64,000 bases of DNA from Rhizobium sp. Root1203 (GTDB lineage: Bacteria; Pseudomonadota; Alphaproteobacteria; Rhizobiales; Rhizobiaceae), in contig NZ_LMCW01000011.1 in assembly GCF_001424945.1 (NCBI RefSeq), positions 7,296 through 71,295 on the forward strand, given 5' to 3'. Numbering within the stretch: the stretch's first letter is position 1; each line of letters opens with the position of its first letter. Below, one piece after another: positions 17,689 to 26,291 of this stretch. Both the position numbers and the translations under genes were made by a program. The notes under the pieces were generated by a model that saw only the letters and a program-made list of their open reading frames with translations, was not told where the DNA came from and searched no databases.

Positions 17689-17966
17689 AGCTGGCTTGGT
17701 CTGCGTTTGGGTTATCGGATCGTGAGGGCATCTTCACATATATTGAGGCAGATAATCCTTCAGCCGCCGTCTTGATCGATGAGCGGATCGTGGCCGCCAC
17801 TCGTCACCTGATCGATTTCCCCGCGAGCGGGCGCATTGGCAGAATTGCTGGTACGCGCGAACTTGTGATCAAGGGCACGCCTTACATTGCGGTTTATTCC
17901 GTTACCGAGACGACAGTTCGTATTCTTCGCGTCCTCCATGGCGCGCAGGAATGGCCAACTAGCTAA
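17685..17966 (+). CDS. ParE/RelE-superfamily toxin
   Basis: A 93-residue toxin of the RelE/ParE fold. It starts KLAWSAFGLSDREGIFTYIE, then the conserved FPASGRIGRIAGTRELVI at about 46-63 and a last strand VRILRVLHGAQEWP. This is the ParE-like subgroup, often paired with RelB/DinJ antitoxins. It starts with GTG overlapping the antitoxin stop. It is a distant paralogue of the toxin at 25125-25415, sharing GRIGRI-GTRE-PYI. Confidence 0.85.
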   Translation: MKLAWSAFGLSDREGIFTYIEADNPSAAVLIDERIVAATRHLIDFPASGRIGRIAGTRELVIKGTPYIAVYSVTETTVRILRVLHGAQEWPTS

Positions 17967-17982
17967 CTCGACTCTACCAGCG

Positions 17983-18006
17983 GGTCAGTGGTTCGAGTCT
18001 TTTCAA
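17983..18006 (+). repeat. tRNA T-arm-like direct repeat, right copy
   Basis: GGTCAGTGGTTCGAGTC followed by TTTTCAA pairs with the copy at 17256-17279. The two enclose the toxin-antitoxin genes almost exactly, as attachment-site duplications do. Confidence 0.4.
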
Positions 18007-18007
18007 A

Positions 18008-18273
18008 GCCTGCATTCCTTCCGTTTGCTGGTAGGCTTGGCGATGCGATGGAAATATGCACAAATTTGCTTTCGCTTCGCTTCTGATCAGATACCCCTCC
18101 GTTGGAACAGCTAGGTCTGTTCCGGTGACCTGTTGAGCAACGCGTTGCTGACGGCCATGGTGGGCGCAGATGTTTCTAACGTAGGTCAGGTGATGAGTAA
18201 GCGAAATGAGAACCTTCTCATCCAATCCATACGGCTTGGCAATTGCCTGACGATCGCTACTCAGCTTAGACAT
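18008..18273 (-). pseudogene. Abi_2-family abortive infection protein remnant
   Basis: MSKLSSDRQAIAKPYGLDEK then a block ending HHLTYVRNICAHHGR match the conserved core of the Abi_2 (AbiD/AbiF-type) family. After the AHHGR motif, where the family has LWNR, an insertion shifts the frame; the neighbouring frame resumes LLNRSPEQT and stops. The N-terminal two thirds are missing. Phage defence is the family role, but this fragment cannot work. Confidence 0.65.
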
Positions 18274-18301
18274 CTTATGTGTCCCGGCGATGCTATAGCT
18301 T

Positions 18302-18404
18302 CCTCATCGCCGATCCCGGCCAGGACCGGCGATGAGGTGGAATGCGGAGAATGGCAAGCTTATTATCCGCAAAAATGCGGAGAATAATGAATGTTATCTC
18401 CGCA
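18302..18404. repeat. cluster of inverted repeats downstream of the AraC gene
   Basis: A perfect 11-bp inverted repeat (CCTCATCGCCG / CGGCGATGAGG, 14-base loop) lies at 18302-18337. It is followed by four alternating arms of a GCGGAnAATAA-like motif at 18344, 18361, 18377 and 18394. Such nested repeats often mark ends of mobile elements or recombinase sites; no recombinase gene is present here. Confidence 0.5.
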
Positions 18405-18410
18405 AAGCCT

Positions 18411-19307
18411 TCAAAGCCTCGATGATCGCGAATAGGCTCCGGGGGACGTTCCCACATGCCGATTGAAAGCCACGCTGAATGCGCTTGCCGAGCTGTAGCC
18501 GACGCGTTGTGCGATTTCTGCCGTTGCAACCTCGTCGCGAAGGAGTTCTTTCGCCAGCGCCATCCGCCAACTGGTCGCGTATTCCATAGGAGCCACGCCG
18601 ACCTCTCGGCGGAAGCGCTCGAAGAAAGTCGAGCGGGACATTGCGGCGTCTTGTGCCAGTCGCTCCACAGTCATACTTCGACCCGGGTCCTGGTGGATCC
18701 GGCGCAATGTCGGTGCTAGCTGCCGGTCAGCCATGCCTCGCAGCAGACCAGGCGACGCCGAGGCGCCATCTGTCGAGCGCAGCGCTTCGATCAGGAGCAC
18801 CTCCAACAATCGACGCAGCACCATCTCCCGGGCGGTCCGATCAGCTCTTGTTTCGTCGTTTATCATCCCGACCAGCAGCGTAAAGCGCTCCTCGCCGCGG
18901 ACAAGAATAACCTCCGGCAAGAGCGAGACAAGAAGAGCCTTGTCGTCCGAGCCAAATGCACAGTGCCCGACCATCGCCTTGATTTCAGCCGGCGCATCCG
19001 GGTCTCCAAGCTGGAACACGCCCGGACTGGTCTCAAGACGCTGCGCGAGCGCTCCGCGAGGCGGCGGCACCAGACTGCTCATCGTGAACGAGAACATCTC
19101 TGGGACCAGCACGAAGTCACCTGCCGTGAGCAGCGTAGGCTCCCGGCCTGTGATGCTGATCAGACATTCTCCTTCAACCAGCGCGCAATAGAACGGGCTT
19201 CCCAGCTCGGTACGCTCGACGAGCCATTGACCTCCACCGGTTACTAGCTTGGAGATGGACGGGCTTGGCTTGAGGAGGGCAACAACCTCCGCCACAGGAT
19301 CAGTCAT
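18411..19307 (-). CDS. AraC-family regulator with cupin-type sensor
   Basis: A 298-residue regulator. The N-terminal half is the cupin_6-like domain (LVEGECLISITGREPTLLTA, then GDFVLVPE). The C-terminus has the AraC double helix-turn-helix: MTVERLAQDAAMSRSTFFERF then AKELLRDEVATAEIAQRVGY. It is divergent from the SDR at 19409 with about 100 bp between, the usual arrangement for a regulator controlling its neighbour. Ligand unknown. Confidence 0.87.
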   Translation of the reverse strand: MTDPVAEVVALLKPSPSISKLVTGGGQWLVERTELGSPFYCALVEGECLISITGREPTLLTAGDFVLVPEMFSFTMSSLVPPPRGALAQRLETSPGVFQLGDPDAPAEIKAMVGHCAFGSDDKALLVSLLPEVILVRGEERFTLLVGMINDETRADRTAREMVLRRLLEVLLIEALRSTDGASASPGLLRGMADRQLAPTLRRIHQDPGRSMTVERLAQDAAMSRSTFFERFRREVGVAPMEYATSWRMALAKELLRDEVATAEIAQRVGYSSASAFSVAFNRHVGTSPGAYSRSSRL

Positions 19308-19408
19308 GATTTCGGACTTCTGCTAAAAAATATCGGACAAACAGAGATAGCAAGTCCGAGGCCGTCCGTCCATCTTGCTGCGAGATCAATGCTTCAGGAG
19401 ACATGTAC

Positions 19409-20167
19409 ATGCCAAAGATTCTTATCACCGGTTGTTCATCCGGTTTCGGGCTCGAAATTGCGCAGACTTTCCTCTCGAAAGGGTGGGACGTGGTTGCGAC
19501 AATGCGCAACCCGCGCAATGACCTGCTTCCCGACAACGAAAGACTCAACGTCATGGCGCTGGATGTCACCAGCGAGGAAAGCATCGCAAAGGCAGTGGAC
19601 GCGGCCGGGCCTCTTGATGCCTTGGTAAACAATGCCGGTGTGGGCATGCTGAACGTGCTGGAAGGCTCGGAGATGTCGAAAATCCGCGAGTTGTTCGAGA
19701 CGAATGTTTTTGGCGCGATCGCCATGACTAAGGCTGTCCTTCCGCAGATGCGGGTTAGTGCGGCTGGGGTCATCGTCAATGTCAGTTCCAGCGTTACCAT
19801 TAAGCCGCTGCCCGCACTATCCATCTACAGCGCCAGCAAGGCGGCGCTGAATGCCTTTTCGGAGAGCGTGGCCCTAGAGGCATCTCTGTTCGGTGTACGT
19901 GTCCGGCTCATCCTGCCGGGGTCGGCTCCGACCACAGGCTTCGGAAAAAATGCCGTCGCCCGCATGGGAATGGAAATTCCCGGGCCTTACAGCGCATTCG
20001 TCTCCGATTATCTGAACACGCTACGATCCGGCACCGAATTTACAACGGCTGAAGACGTGGCTCGGGCGGTGTTCCGTGCTGTGACAGAAGCGAACGCGCC
20101 GATGAAAATCCCCGCTGGTGCAGATGCTCGGACCTGGTTCCGCGAGGCAGGTCAATCTGCCGACTAA
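19409..20167 (+). CDS. SDR-family oxidoreductase
   Basis: A 252-residue classical SDR with TGCSSGFGLEIA (cofactor loop, residues 7-18), NNAGVGML at about 78, the serine strand VIVNVSSSV at about 127 and YSASKAALNAF with catalytic Tyr and Lys at about 144. The members most like it are 'SDR family oxidoreductase' genes controlled by adjacent cupin-AraC regulators. Of two in-frame ATGs (19403, 19409) the second is nine bases after AGGAGAC and is chosen. A broken hydrolase gene follows 38 bp later, formerly in the same operon. Confidence 0.87.
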   Translation: MPKILITGCSSGFGLEIAQTFLSKGWDVVATMRNPRNDLLPDNERLNVMALDVTSEESIAKAVDAAGPLDALVNNAGVGMLNVLEGSEMSKIRELFETNVFGAIAMTKAVLPQMRVSAAGVIVNVSSSVTIKPLPALSIYSASKAALNAFSESVALEASLFGVRVRLILPGSAPTTGFGKNAVARMGMEIPGPYSAFVSDYLNTLRSGTEFTTAEDVARAVFRAVTEANAPMKIPAGADARTWFREAGQSAD

Positions 20168-20204
20168 AGCTTTCACTCAGTAAGCCATTCTAAGGACACT
20201 GACC

Positions 20205-20448
20205 ATGAACAATCTGATCAATTTGGCCCGTCACATTCCCTCGCCTGAAGCCACGCTGACAGTGGCGTATACCCCGATCCGTCTGCCGATGGGCGACCGA
20301 CGGCCGCTTGAGCTGCGCCTGACTGCACCCGCAAAATGGCGACAGTCTGCCGATCGTGCTGTTGTCGCACGGGTTCGGGCCGTCGAACTACATCCCGTCA
20401 AAGTCCAAGCGCACGGGCCGCCGGAAACCGAAAGCGAACTCGCTCTAA
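20205..20448 (+). pseudogene. alpha/beta hydrolase, N-terminal fragment
   Basis: Starts with a good ATG and IPSPEATLTVAYTPIRLPMG, then RPLELRLTAPA. A frameshift near 20335 moves the reading to GDSLPIVLLSHGFGPSNYIP, the HGFG oxyanion motif of dienelactone-type hydrolases. The frame ends at 20448, before any nucleophile or catalytic His, so about three quarters of the enzyme is missing. Confidence 0.7.
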
Positions 20449-20633
20449 TAGCACAAAGTGCGAATCATTCCGGCGTAATTGGGCTTGTTTGTACAATCTC
20501 TGCTTCGCTCGGGCGCGCTCGTGACTGCTTTAGGGTCACCTTTGACTGTTGAGTCGTGCAGATTTCTCTTCGGGGAACATCCAGCTGAACAGAATGCGAG
20601 CAGAATCACGCTTATTAACATAAGGGTCTTCAT
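20445..20633 (-). CDS. small lipoprotein
   Basis: MKTLMLISVILLAFCSAGCS is a clear type II signal peptide with lipobox FCSAGC. The mature part is about 43 residues, basic and polar, ending in TLCY. GGGAGCAAGA precedes the ATG. No family recognised. It lies tail to tail with the hydrolase fragment, so its C-terminus may be affected by the same deletion. Confidence 0.5.
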   Translation of the reverse strand: MKTLMLISVILLAFCSAGCSPKRNLHDSTVKGDPKAVTSAPERSRDCTNKPNYAGMIRTLCY

Positions 20634-21165
20634 TCTTGCTCCCATCAGCCGCCGCGTCCGTCAGGCTGACTTTGGATAGTAACCAATTTCGCCTCGCTGC
20701 GCGAGAGGTCTCTGGCGAAAGAAAGCCTAACCGGTTTGCGCGGCGTCGATTCGCGATAAGCATGCCGCCGTGCAGCCGCCCGGCCTGCCATTGCCAAAGG
20801 AATGCAGCTCAGGTGGAACGGGTCCCCTCTAGTGCTTCCGGTCCGATGAGACCTCTATGTTTCAGGAAAACTATCAGTAGCTCGTTGAGACTTTCGATCC
20901 AAATGCACGCAGCATTCCGCGCCAATATCGATCACGTAGAAACCATACTATTTGATCCAGAGGCCCCTTTAAGTTAATCCCATAACCGGTCTACCGATGC
21001 CGCGAGAAGTACATTGATCGAAGCCGGCCGCCACGGTCCTCAACAGGCCTTCCGTCGATCTCGCGGTAAATGGCGACCGACATTTCTTCCCAGTCGCGCC
21101 CCGCGAGGTTACATGCTTGCCCTCAGCAATGCTCACGACAGTAAGCTGATGATCGTTATGCCACG
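20634..21165. other. gene-free stretch
   Basis: Only weak overlapping frames. It should hold the promoter of the lipoprotein gene near 20660-20700. Nothing else is recognised. Confidence 0.4.
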
Positions 21166-21660
21166 TTAGCCCACCGTCATGCGTCGAAGAACATCCGTTT
21201 TCCAGTAAAACTGGTGCACCAATACCCCCAAAACATGAGCGCCGAGCACCGCCCACAGGAGGACCTTCAGAATGTCGGCATGAACCCCGCCTAAACTGTC
21301 GAAGCCCAGATAGTAAGAGGCCATTCCCGTCGCCGGCATCGCCAGGAGAAGGGCATAGAGGACAACGTGCGCGAATTTGGCCGCCAAGCGGAAGATCGCA
21401 GGCTCCCTCGATGGAGAAAGGGGGGCACCCTGGTAGAGTCGAAGACCAAGACGCAAAAACACAAGAAGCAGTATGCCAATGCCAACGTAAGCATGAACGT
21501 TGGCGCTGGCGATCTGATCAGCGGTTGCTGAGCCGTTTCGCCTCATGCTTCGATGCCATTCATTCATGCCATCGGGCAGCAGGAGATTGAAGAAGACGAG
21601 CGCCGCCGTCAACCAATGAAGGATGCGGCAATGGAGCTGACCTCTGTCGGTGTCATCCAT
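21166..21660 (-). CDS. cytochrome b561 family protein
   Basis: A 164-residue four-helix di-heme membrane cytochrome. It begins RILHWLTAALVFFNLLLPDG (His in the first helix). Further histidines are in ANVHAYVGIGILLL, AAKFAHVVLYALLLAMP and VLGAHVLGVLVHQFYWKTDV, in the expected helices. Such proteins pass electrons from the quinone pool to periplasmic acceptors. It follows the cupredoxin gene by 64 bp on the same strand, so a small redox operon is likely. Confidence 0.85.
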   Translation of the reverse strand: MDDTDRGQLHCRILHWLTAALVFFNLLLPDGMNEWHRSMRRNGSATADQIASANVHAYVGIGILLLVFLRLGLRLYQGAPLSPSREPAIFRLAAKFAHVVLYALLLAMPATGMASYYLGFDSLGGVHADILKVLLWAVLGAHVLGVLVHQFYWKTDVLRRMTVG

Positions 21661-21724
21661 GAAACGGGCGATCGACAGTATCCCGATCGCCCGTGTCAGT
21701 GGTCGTTTTGCTTTCGGTTTGTCG

Positions 21725-22153
21725 CTAGTCTGTTACCGCCAGCGTGGCATGCATTCCCGCGTCGTAATGACCCTTGATATTGCAGATCAGCAGATACGCG
21801 CCCGGAGCGAGTTTCGCCTTCAACGTGCCATCTGCACCCGGCTTCAATTCGGATACCTCGCCCATGCTCTTCAAGTGCTTCTCGTCGATCCGCTGTTTTG
21901 CATCGATATAGGGCATCTTCTGATCGGCTGACTTCAGCTTGACCAGCACCATTTCGTGCTCCTCAGTCATGGCGTCGTTGTGGACCATGAAGGTCGTTTC
22001 GCCTGCCTTTATTGTCGATTGGTCAAGCGTCAACGTCATCGGGCCGCCGCCTTCTCCATCCTCAACGACTTTGACGATGGTTGAGGCGAATGAGGGGGTG
22101 GCAATGCAGGCAAGGGCAATAGCCGCGAGAATGGTGTGTCTGGTAAATCGCAT
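21725..22153 (-). CDS. periplasmic cupredoxin-like copper protein
   Basis: A 142-residue protein with a Sec signal peptide (MRFTRHTILAAIALACIATP then SFA). The cupredoxin fold has KAGETTFMVHND, EEHEMVLVKL (copper-ligand His) and the C-terminal copper loop GAYLLICNIKGHYDAGMHATLAV with Cys, His and Met ligands. ATG 22153 follows AAGGTGAACACC. It probably shuttles electrons with the cytochrome b561 encoded next. Confidence 0.85.
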   Translation of the reverse strand: MRFTRHTILAAIALACIATPSFASTIVKVVEDGEGGGPMTLTLDQSTIKAGETTFMVHNDAMTEEHEMVLVKLKSADQKMPYIDAKQRIDEKHLKSMGEVSELKPGADGTLKAKLAPGAYLLICNIKGHYDAGMHATLAVTD

Positions 22154-22483
22154 CTGGTGTTCACCTTTTAATTTCGAGCAGCCCAGACGAACGCATATAA
22201 GCCGATGCTGACAAAGAACTGAACAAAGTCGTCTCAACTGGATCTCAACGAGTGAGGACAGTCTCGACGATGGGCGCATTGGGCCCGCCAGTGGTCGTGA
22301 ATGTTCAGCTTGGGAAGCTTCGAGAACCTCACACGACCTCGCCGGGTAACGCGGGCGGGAAACGCTGGCGCCAGCGTGGGGGAGCCGTCTAAGCACACCC
22401 CCCGCTTTATCATCGGTCGTCTCAATGTCGGCTAGGAGGCTTTCCGCCACAAGACATAATTAGCGGCGACGCTGATGTGGGAG
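22154..22483. other. intergenic stretch
   Basis: Promoter region of the cupredoxin/cytochrome pair, lying after the end of the split MscS gene. No further gene or RNA is recognised. Confidence 0.4.
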
Positions 22484-24108
22484 CTAGCCAGACCGGATCG
22501 CCGCACTTGCTTGATGAGCGCGCATTGCAGCTTGCGCGGCCGCTGCTCCGCCGGACTCGTCGTCACCACCACCGACTTGCACAGTTGGATGAGCGAATGT
22601 AATTCCATTCGCGAGGAATGCTTCCCGAAGCTTCGCATAGGCCTTGCGCCGAATGTACGTCTGCATGCCGGGAACGGTCGTCATCCCGAAACTCAACACG
22701 ATGCCATAGTCTCCGAATTCTTCGACGCCTTTCATTTTCAAGGGCTCGATAAAGAGCGGACCTAGTTCGACGTCGGCCTTCAGTTCGGTGCCAATCTTTT
22801 TCGTGAGCTTGCGAGCAGTCTCGATGTCGGTGTCGTAGCCGACCGAGATCCTGAACTTGTCGATAACCCAGTCCCGGCTCATGTTCTCCACGGCTCCCAG
22901 ATCGCCGAAGGGAACCGTGAAAACCGGACCTCGATGATGGCGCAGACGGACCGAGCGCAGGCTGAAACCTTCGACAGTTCCCTTGTAGTCCTTCGCCTGA
23001 ATATACTCGCCTACACGGAAGGCATCTAGCATGTAAAAGACGCCGCTGATTATGTCTTTTACTAGCGTCTGCGATCCAAAGCCGATCGCGACTCCGAAAA
23101 TCCCGGCACCGGCAACCAGTGGTCTGATTTGAACCCCGAGTTGCGAGAGCACGATCAGGCCGGCGATCACGAGAACCATGACTGCAATCGCATTTCGAAA
23201 AATTGGCAGGAGGGTGCGAAACCGTCCGCGCCGAGCGGCGTTGGCCGGGGAAAGGGGTGTGGTGTCAGAGGCATCTCGCAACGAACGATCGATCCAGTGC
23301 CTAACCAACTGCCAGACAAGATCCGCGAGAAGAAGAACAATAACGCTCTTCAGGCCCCCATAGACTAATGATTCGATCCAGGGGTCCTGGCGCCCGGGCG
23401 CGTCGGGATTGAGGTGCCAGACGAGTGCTAGCCAACCCACGGCCAGGCCGACGACAGTCGCCCGAATCCCGTGGGTTATCAGCAGGGGTCGTAGCCCACC
23501 GGCATCGGACGAGAGTACCGCGCTCATCCGTGCAGTTCCTCTCAGGATCCGTGGCAGGGCAATCCCATAGACGCCAGCCAGAACACCCCTTTCATATCGA
23601 GACACCACGCGACCCAGAGCATTACGCCGACTGCGGTCCCGGCTGCCCTCCAAGATGGAGACACCTCCCATGTCGACCACACCGTTTCGAGACTTAAGAC
23701 GAGTACTACAAGAGAAAAGCAGATCGAGACAGCCTCGGCTACATTGGGATCGACGCCCAGCGGTCCAGCGATAGCAGATGTAGCAATGGAAATCGCAAGG
23801 ACGACTGCAATAATGGACAATCGACTGCGCTGACGACGCGGAATATCTATCAACGACATCAGCGCTACTACCAACCGGATGACGATGAACGCGCTAATGT
23901 AGGCAAGCAACGCCAAGCGTGCGAGGGGAGGCCAATCGACAGCAAAGAAGATTGCGGTGGTCACGGTTGAGAATATGCCGATAGATCCGAACCTGACGAG
24001 TTGACCATCAGCTCGGTCGATCAGTCGACGCCAGACCAGTTCAGCCCCGAGACCGATAGCGACAAGGCCCGCAAAGATCGCAAACACAGGCGCATATCCA
24101 CTGGCCAT
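22484..24108 (-). pseudogene. MscS-family mechanosensitive channel, split by a frameshift
   Basis: Residues from two frames make one channel. 24108 to about 23560 gives five or so membrane helices (MASGYAPVFAIFAGLVAIGL onward). About 23570 to 22484 continues with ALPRILRGTARMSAVL, further helices, the pore segment AGAGIFGVAIGFGSQTLVKD, the beta domain and a glycine-rich tail. The frames overlap near 23545-23680 and one base shift there rebuilds a protein of about 540 residues. The C-terminal part could start at its own ATG 23527 and still form a channel. A sequencing error is not excluded. Confidence 0.7.
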
Positions 24109-24217
24109 GGCTTCTGCGCGGGTCCTGCTCGCAGCACTGCTTACTTCGAAGAGATAATGCCTGTACGCTAGGAATCGTCGGCGAGTCCGAGTTATCGTCC
24201 GGGCATAGTGAAGTTGT

Positions 24218-24997
24218 CTACCATTGGAGTCCCTGTCGCCTGATGAGGGAGAGCCCTTCGTCGGCGATGACCTGCTCTTCGTCGGTGCGGATTACGAACG
24301 CTGCGATCGTACTGTCCTTCTCATTCAGCACTGTCGCATTTGTCCTGTTGGCGGCCTCGTTGAGAGAAAGTCCCATCCATGACAGGTGTCTTTCGATCCC
24401 CTTACGGATTTCAGGCTGGTTTTCACCAATGCCTCCCGTAAACACCAGCGCATCGACACCGCCGGTGGAAACGGTCAAGCGACCAATCTCGCCCGCAATC
24501 CTGAAGCAAAAGAGATCCACGGCTTCCTTGGCGGCGGGGTGGAAGTCCTCTAGGAGCACCTTAGTGTCACCACTTATTCCCGAGACCCCCAAAAGACCGC
24601 ATCGGTGATACAGGAAGTCCTCCAATTTGTCGGCATCCGGACACTCGGATCTGAGCAGATGGATAAGCACTCCGGCATCGATCGCACCCGGCCGCGTGGC
24701 CATTGGAACGCCGTCGAGCGTCGAAAATCCCATGCTGGTGTCTATACTGATCCCGTCGACCATCCCACAGACGCTTGCGCCGCTTCCCAGGTGAGCGCAG
24801 ATAACTCTTCCGCCCCCCGCTGAAGGCGCCAGTTTCTGAAGATAGGTGGATATATACTTATAAGACAGACCGTGGAAACCGTATCGGCGAATGCCGGCGT
24901 CGTGCAACGTGCGAGGAACCGCGAGCCTGGTCGCTAGGCTGCATTGGGAGGTGTGGAACGCGGTATCGACGACGCTTCGAAACGTTGAAGGGGGCAA
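24218..24997 (-). pseudogene. ackA: acetate kinase, N-terminally truncated
   Basis: 259 residues covering the C-terminal two thirds of acetate kinase: VVDTAFHTSQ, YGFHGLSYKY, HLGSGASVCGMVDGISIDTS and VFTGGIGENQPEIRKGIERH. The normal length is about 395-400. The first 130 or so residues, including the N-terminal NxGSSS phosphate loop, are absent. Upstream sequence in the same region encodes unrelated residues ending in a stop. The enzyme interconverts acetate and acetyl phosphate, but without the first domain activity is unlikely. The split MscS gene follows it on the same strand. Confidence 0.8.
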
Positions 24998-25124
24998 TTT
25001 TCTCCACCGGCATCAAAATGGTTCGGCAAGAGTAATGATTACATCATCGCCGATCAAGGTCAGACGGATCGTCAGGGGGCAGCTTCGCCGCTGCTGATCT
25101 GCTGCTCACACGCTGCAAGGTCCT

Positions 25125-25415
25125 TTACAACTTCTTCGGCCACTTCTGAGAGGCGTGCATCACGGTAATGATTTCGATGTCCTGACGAACCCGATAGCCG
25201 ATGATGTAAGGAATGTCAGACAGAACAACTTCCCGCGTGCCGGTGATGCGACCGATGCGTCCAGCGGCCGGCAGCTCTGCCAGCATATCGACGGGCGCGA
25301 CGAGCCGGGCAACAACCCGTGCAGCGGCATCTGGATCGTCGTTTTGAATGTACGCACCGATTTCATCAAGCCGCCGCAATGCCCGCACGGTCCAGCGGAT
25401 GCGCCTCTGCGTCAT
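25125..25415 (-). CDS. ParE-family toxin
   Basis: A 96-residue RelE/ParE-fold toxin: RIRWTVRALRRLDEIGAYIQ, then LPAAGRIGRITGTREVVLSD and PYIIGYRVRQDIEIITVMHA before a SQKWP end. ParE proteins poison gyrase. Its ATG overlaps the antitoxin stop (ATGA). It belongs with the ribbon-helix-helix antitoxin immediately upstream. Confidence 0.88.
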   Translation of the reverse strand: MTQRRIRWTVRALRRLDEIGAYIQNDDPDAAARVVARLVAPVDMLAELPAAGRIGRITGTREVVLSDIPYIIGYRVRQDIEIITVMHASQKWPKKL

Positions 25416-25657
25416 GATCGAGAAGACGCCTTGACATACTTGCTGACCACGCGCGCCACATCGTCGTCGTTGGCGAATTCACCGCGGTCCGCCTCGGCAA
25501 TTCCGGCTTCAATTTCCGCGAGCTGCCATTCTTCGCGTGAAACGAAATCTTCGATGGCTTGTGCCGCCATGTAGGAGCGGGAACGGTCGAGCTTTTGAGC
25601 AATCTGGTTCAGACGGTCGGCCACTTCGTCCGGGACGCGGATCGTGAATGCGGTCAT
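25412..25657 (-). CDS. ribbon-helix-helix (ParD/CopG-type) antitoxin
   Basis: An 81-residue antitoxin with an N-terminal RHH domain (FTIRVPDEVADRLNQIAQKL, then RSRSYMAAQAIEDFV) and an acidic C-terminal half that would bind the toxin. First gene of the pair, overlapping the toxin by four bases. Autoregulation is expected from the family. Confidence 0.88.
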   Translation of the reverse strand: MTAFTIRVPDEVADRLNQIAQKLDRSRSYMAAQAIEDFVSREEWQLAEIEAGIAEADRGEFANDDDVARVVSKYVKASSRS

Positions 25658-25762
25658 GAAGAGGTCCTCTCTTGTTCATCTTGAATATCTTTGAACCACT
25701 TTGGTTCGTCAAGGTTCAAGTGGTTATTCTTCAGGTCCCTGCTTTTGCGTTGGTTCAGGCTG

Positions 25763-25956
25763 GCATCTTGCGCAACCGGCTTGAGAATGACTTTTCCGAG
25801 CGCATCCTGCCCTTTAATCTGGTAACTTCGCAGTTCTACTCCGAACTCATGACGCGTGCTCGATTGTCTGGGAAGGCAATCGGCAAAGCCGATGGGTACA
25901 TAGCAGCGTTAGCAAACCGTCTCGCGGTCGCGACGGTTATCTGGAAATCGAGCTGA
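25763..25956 (+). pseudogene. partial duplicate of vapC
   Basis: From 25763 the sequence is nearly identical to 16994-17170 inside the intact vapC. It carries ERILPFNL, FYSELMTRARLSGKAIGKAD and ANRLAVAT. Two in-frame deletions (9 and 6 bases) are present, and similarity stops abruptly after GTCGCGAC. The first half with the catalytic LLDTN is missing, so it is inactive. Confidence 0.8.
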
Positions 25957-26291
25957 CGGACCGCAATGTTTTTGAAGCGCGACATTCGGGAGCGCGAGGG
26001 AAGCGTCGAGGATCCCAGCCCGATGACCAGAATCCCGGTTGACGGGGGAAGCCGGAAATAGCTCTGGGTTGCCCCAGGAAAAGCCGGCCGTGAGCGTTAG
26101 CAACACGGCGATGAGATGGAAGACTGCAGGTTTTTCCCCGCGAGGACGATCTGTGCCCTCGTTGGGGCGCGCCCTCGACGTCGCTCGTAAGGAAGATCGC
26201 GGTACCCGGAACCGCCGGGGGCTTTTTCTGCGCAAGGTTGTCAATGATAGCGGAGAGCGGGATTTCGTCTGATTTCGTGCCGACGTTGCTC
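25957..26291. other. gene-free stretch
   Basis: Downstream of the CLC gene. Frames here are unconvincing and no terminator hairpin was obvious. Confidence 0.4.
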
